Shown piece after piece: positions 61,681-64,000 of a stretch of 64,000 nucleotides of DNA (its first letter is position 1; every line of letters starts with the position of its first letter). The translations under genes and the position numbers were made by a program. Origin of the DNA: Pseudarthrobacter siccitolerans (lineage in GTDB: Bacteria; Actinomycetota; Actinomycetes; Actinomycetales; Micrococcaceae); NCBI RefSeq assembly GCF_030823375.1, contig NZ_JAUSXB010000001.1:930001-994000 (forward strand). Reading direction: 5' to 3'. The notes below the pieces were generated by a model. That model searched no databases and was not told where the DNA came from. It saw only the letters and a program-made list of their open reading frames with translations.

Positions 61681-61708
61681 GGGCAGCTTTGGCTGCCCCT
61701 AAATTCTA
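61681..61708 (-). promoter_or_regulatory. Candidate atp operon promoter with hairpin at the leader start
   Basis: TAGAAT on the minus strand (61703-61708) is a good -10. A perfect 7-bp hairpin GGGCAGC / GCTGCCC (61681-61698) follows at once. It could be a leader structure or the terminator of wecA, which ends at 61739. Confidence 0.45.
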
Positions 61709-61738
61709 CATGAGATAGAAATGTTTCCGCGCCGGACG

Positions 61739-62851
61739 TTACGCCCGCGCCTCATCGCCGCGCCGGGCTAGGTAGGGCCACGCTGTGATGAGGCCCATCA
61801 CCAGGGTTGCAAAGATGTCGATGGACAGCACGATTTGCCAGGGGAAGATGGCGAAGGCCAGTCCCCCGAAGGAAAGGATGGCGGTCCAGAGGTACATCAG
61901 GATTACGGCTGTGCGGTGCGAGTAGCCGATGTCCAGCAGCTTGTGGTGCAGGTGGCCCCGGTCTGCGGACCAGGGCGAACGGCCGCGGGCCGTGCGCCGG
62001 ACCACTGCTAAACCAAGGTCCAGCAGCGGCAGGAAGAGGACGGCGAACGGAAGCAGGATGGGTATCACCGTGGAGATACCGTTGGCCCGGTCGTAGAGGC
62101 CCGAGGTGATCTGGCCTGTGGACACCACGCCGGCTGAGGCCATGAGCAGGCCGATCAGCATTGCTCCGGAATCACCCATAAAGATCTTGGACGGAAACCA
62201 GTTGTGGGGCAGGAAGCCAAGGCAGCTGCCCACCAGGACAGCGGTGATAAGGGTGGCGAGATCCGAGTAGTCCAGCAGCACCGCGTTGCGGTGGACCCAA
62301 TACGCCGTGAAGAAGAAGGCCGTACCGCCGATGGTCGCCACTCCGGCCGCCAGCCCGTCCAGGCCATCAATGAAGTTAAAGGCGTTCATGGTGGTGACGA
62401 TCAGACCGGCGGTCAGCACTACCCGGAGCGTCTCGTTTTCCAGGTAGATGGCCTCAGGAACCCACGGGACAATGGTCATCTGGACTCCCCAGATGGCCAC
62501 TGTCAGTCCCGCCGCGCTTTGGCCAATCAGCTTCACCCACCAGCGGATGTCCAGCAGGTCATCCGCAACGCCCACCAGGACGATGACGGCCGCACCGGCG
62601 AGCACGCCCCAGGGCGAGAAGTTGTTGCGGTAAATGTCCCTAACAAAGAAGGACTGGCTGGCCACAATGAGCGCCACCAGGATTCCAAGGAAGATGGCCA
62701 CACCCCCCAGCCGGGACACAGGAATGGAATGCATGTCCCGGCTGCGGATGGGCAGGTGCAGCTCGAGCCGGTGGCCGACGATCCGCGCACCCCAGGTGGC
62801 GAAATAGGACACGACAGCAGCGGTCAGCCCCATCAGCAGGTACATGATCAT
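61739..62851 (-). CDS. WecA/MraY-family undecaprenyl-phosphate sugar-1-phosphate transferase
   Basis: 370 residues, about 11 membrane segments. Cytoplasmic catalytic signatures: DMHSIPVSRLGG, VADDLLDIRWWVK (Mg2+ Asp pair), NAFNFIDGLDGLAAG, GDSGAM and RGHLHHKLLD. It loads GlcNAc-1-P or similar onto the lipid carrier for cell-wall linkage sugars (Rfe/WecA, position of Rv1302 before the atp operon). It is separated from the atp genes by only 110 bases, on the same strand. Start ATG 62851 or 62845, without strong ribosome pairing. Confidence 0.92.
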   Translation of the reverse strand: MIMYLLMGLTAAVVSYFATWGARIVGHRLELHLPIRSRDMHSIPVSRLGGVAIFLGILVALIVASQSFFVRDIYRNNFSPWGVLAGAAVIVLVGVADDLLDIRWWVKLIGQSAAGLTVAIWGVQMTIVPWVPEAIYLENETLRVVLTAGLIVTTMNAFNFIDGLDGLAAGVATIGGTAFFFTAYWVHRNAVLLDYSDLATLITAVLVGSCLGFLPHNWFPSKIFMGDSGAMLIGLLMASAGVVSTGQITSGLYDRANGISTVIPILLPFAVLFLPLLDLGLAVVRRTARGRSPWSADRGHLHHKLLDIGYSHRTAVILMYLWTAILSFGGLAFAIFPWQIVLSIDIFATLVMGLITAWPYLARRGDEARA

Positions 62852-63137
62852 GGGGCGACGGCCGTTTCAAGGGTGTTACTGAAGCCGGACAACCGTGTTG
62901 GCGGATGGTCCGTGGTCGATGGGCTCAATGACTGGGAATCTGTTCTTCGATAAATGAAACTTCTCCGTCGCCGAGCACGCAGCAGGCAGTACGTTTTTTG
63001 TCGTACGCAGTGCCTTACAGGGCTGTATTACAGTGGACTCTAGTCAAAGATACTAGCGCCAACAGCATCATGGCTTCGCGCCACACTGGCGCATCGCGAG
63101 CGGGGAAATCCCTGTCAGCCATGCTGAAAGGACCCCC
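62852..63137. other. Divergent intergenic region wecA / GT2
   Basis: 286 bases, no gene. Noted: a TACAG-GG-CTGTA inverted repeat and an overlapping CTGT-ATT-ACAG near 63015-63035, and TAGTCA/TACTAG hexamers at about 63040-63056 suitable for a -10 of the plus-strand gene. A stem GTACG-N8-CGTAC lies near 62990. No clear -35 was found. Confidence 0.4.
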
Positions 63138-64000
63138 ATGACCCCCCGCATAGCAGTTGCCGCCGTGACATTCGACCGGCCGAAAGAACTGGCTGTCCTG
63201 CTGGATTCGATCAACAACCAGACGGCAGCGGTGGACACGATCTGCCTGGTGGACAGTGGCAAAACGCCGGCACTGGACGTGGCCGCGAAGCACCCGAACG
63301 TTGACTACGTCCGTTCCGAGGCAAACCTCGGCGGCGCGGGCGGCTTCTCCCTGGCTGCGCTGAAGGCGGTTGCCAGTGGCGCCAAATGGATCTGGATGAT
63401 GGACGACGACGCCGAGCCGGCCGATCCTGAATGCCTCGCCACGCTGCTGCGGGAGGCTGAGGCACGCGACCTGGAGGCGGTGGTCCCCTTGGTCACAGCG
63501 CCCGGCCAGCCGGATCGGCTTTCCTTCTTTTTCCGCCTGGATAGCAGGGTCACGCATAGCCGTGCCGAGGTGGAGAAGATCGGTTTCCTGCCGGACGACG
63601 GACACTTCTTCAATGGCGCCCTGATCCGCTCTGATGTCTTCTTCAAGGTGGGCCTGCCGGACATGCGCCTGTTCATCCGCGGCGACGAGGTGGATTTCAC
63701 CATCCGCCTCCGCAAGGCCGGCATCCGCTTCGGCACGGTGACCACAACCGCAATCACCCATCCGCACGCATTTTCTGAGACGCAGCACGTGTTCGGGGCC
63801 CGCTGGCACGTCATTGTTCCCGAGTCAGCCTTCAAGCGGTACTACTACTACCGGAACCGTGGGTACCTGATCCGACGCTATTTCCGCGTCCGGTCTTTTG
63901 TGGCCGACGTCGGCGGATACCTGGGCTATTTCGCGCAGCGCCGGGACCTGCCGGGATTCCTGGGCTGGGCCAGGTCTTTCACCACCGGCCTCCGCGGCAA
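63138..64000 (+). CDS. Family 2 glycosyltransferase (GlfT1-like), 3'-truncated by the window
   Basis: 287 residues visible; the frame is still open at the window end. Nucleotide-sugar fold: MTPRIAVAAVTFDRPKELAVLLDS, NLGGAGGFSLA, and the metal-binding WMMDDDAEP (D89-D91). The later part has the likely catalytic-base region GDEVDFTIRLRKAG and HPHAF. The pattern is that of cell-envelope rhamnosyl/galactofuranosyl transferases such as GlfT1. It stands opposite wecA, so a role in wall-polymer synthesis is inferred. AAAGGA precedes the ATG by about 6 bases. Confidence 0.85.
   Translation, partial: MTPRIAVAAVTFDRPKELAVLLDSINNQTAAVDTICLVDSGKTPALDVAAKHPNVDYVRSEANLGGAGGFSLAALKAVASGAKWIWMMDDDAEPADPECLATLLREAEARDLEAVVPLVTAPGQPDRLSFFFRLDSRVTHSRAEVEKIGFLPDDGHFFNGALIRSDVFFKVGLPDMRLFIRGDEVDFTIRLRKAGIRFGTVTTTAITHPHAFSETQHVFGARWHVIVPESAFKRYYYYRNRGYLIRRYFRVRSFVADVGGYLGYFAQRRDLPGFLGWARSFTTGLRG

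Overview
The window comes from a high-GC Gram-positive actinobacterium, most likely Arthrobacter/Pseudarthrobacter (Micrococcaceae). The evidence is the strong GC bias at third codon positions, the gene orders wecA-atp, murI-MBL-rph-rdgB and clpS-DUF2017-pncB shared with other Actinobacteria, a NucS/EndoMS mismatch endonuclease, and many leaderless genes whose -10 hexamer lies 6-7 nt before an ATG or GTG. It is core-type chromosome. I see no phage, IS element, CRISPR, rRNA or tRNA.

Layout. 0-6.9 kb: the 3' part of an RND exporter, a luciferase-like monooxygenase with its MarR regulator, a transglutaminase-like protein, a lipoprotein, a DUF1684 protein and an FAH-family enzyme. 6.9-12.9 kb: a tightly coupled de novo NAD operon, nrtR-nadA-nadB-nadC-cysteine desulfurase, behind a perfect 25-bp palindrome. 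13-20 kb: an amino-acid permease, a hydrolase, a phosphoribosyltransferase, two MFS transporters and an IclR regulator. 20-29 kb: SbcCD, an aquaporin-like channel, an ADP-ribosylglycohydrolase, a DUF4395 protein, a BRCT exonuclease and DedA. 29-36 kb: rdgB, rph, MBL hydrolase, murI, DUF2017, clpS, then divergent pncB-pncA (NAD salvage) across a tandem palindromic repeat. 36-49 kb: a helicase/DUF3039 pair, nagB with an ABC exporter, an OYE flavoenzyme coupled to a TPR-thioredoxin, a composite membrane protein, an AI-2E transporter, a hydrolase, a zinc-ribbon protein, nucS and a cold-shock gene. 49.4-61.6 kb: the F1Fo ATP synthase operon, which continues without a break into DUF2550, a membrane esterase and an aminoacyl-phosphatidylglycerol synthase. 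61.7-64 kb: a WecA-like lipid sugar transferase and the start of a GT2 glycosyltransferase.

Two themes join the genes. The first is NAD(P) metabolism: de novo nadABC with its own Fe-S supplier and NrtR, salvage by pncA/pncB, and an ADP-ribose-removing enzyme. The second is the energised envelope: ATP synthase in one gene run with a lipid-aminoacylation module.

The observations most worth a second look are the 46/61-bp tandem repeat that fills the clpS/pncB divergent promoter, the aminoacyl-PG synthase whose N-terminal membrane domain resembles a rhomboid without its catalytic serine, and that enzyme's pairing with an esterase at the tail of the atp operon. Starts were moved from the longest reading frame wherever a ribosome site, gene overlap or leaderless -10 supported a shorter one. 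All functional names rest on motifs and context read by eye; no database search was run.
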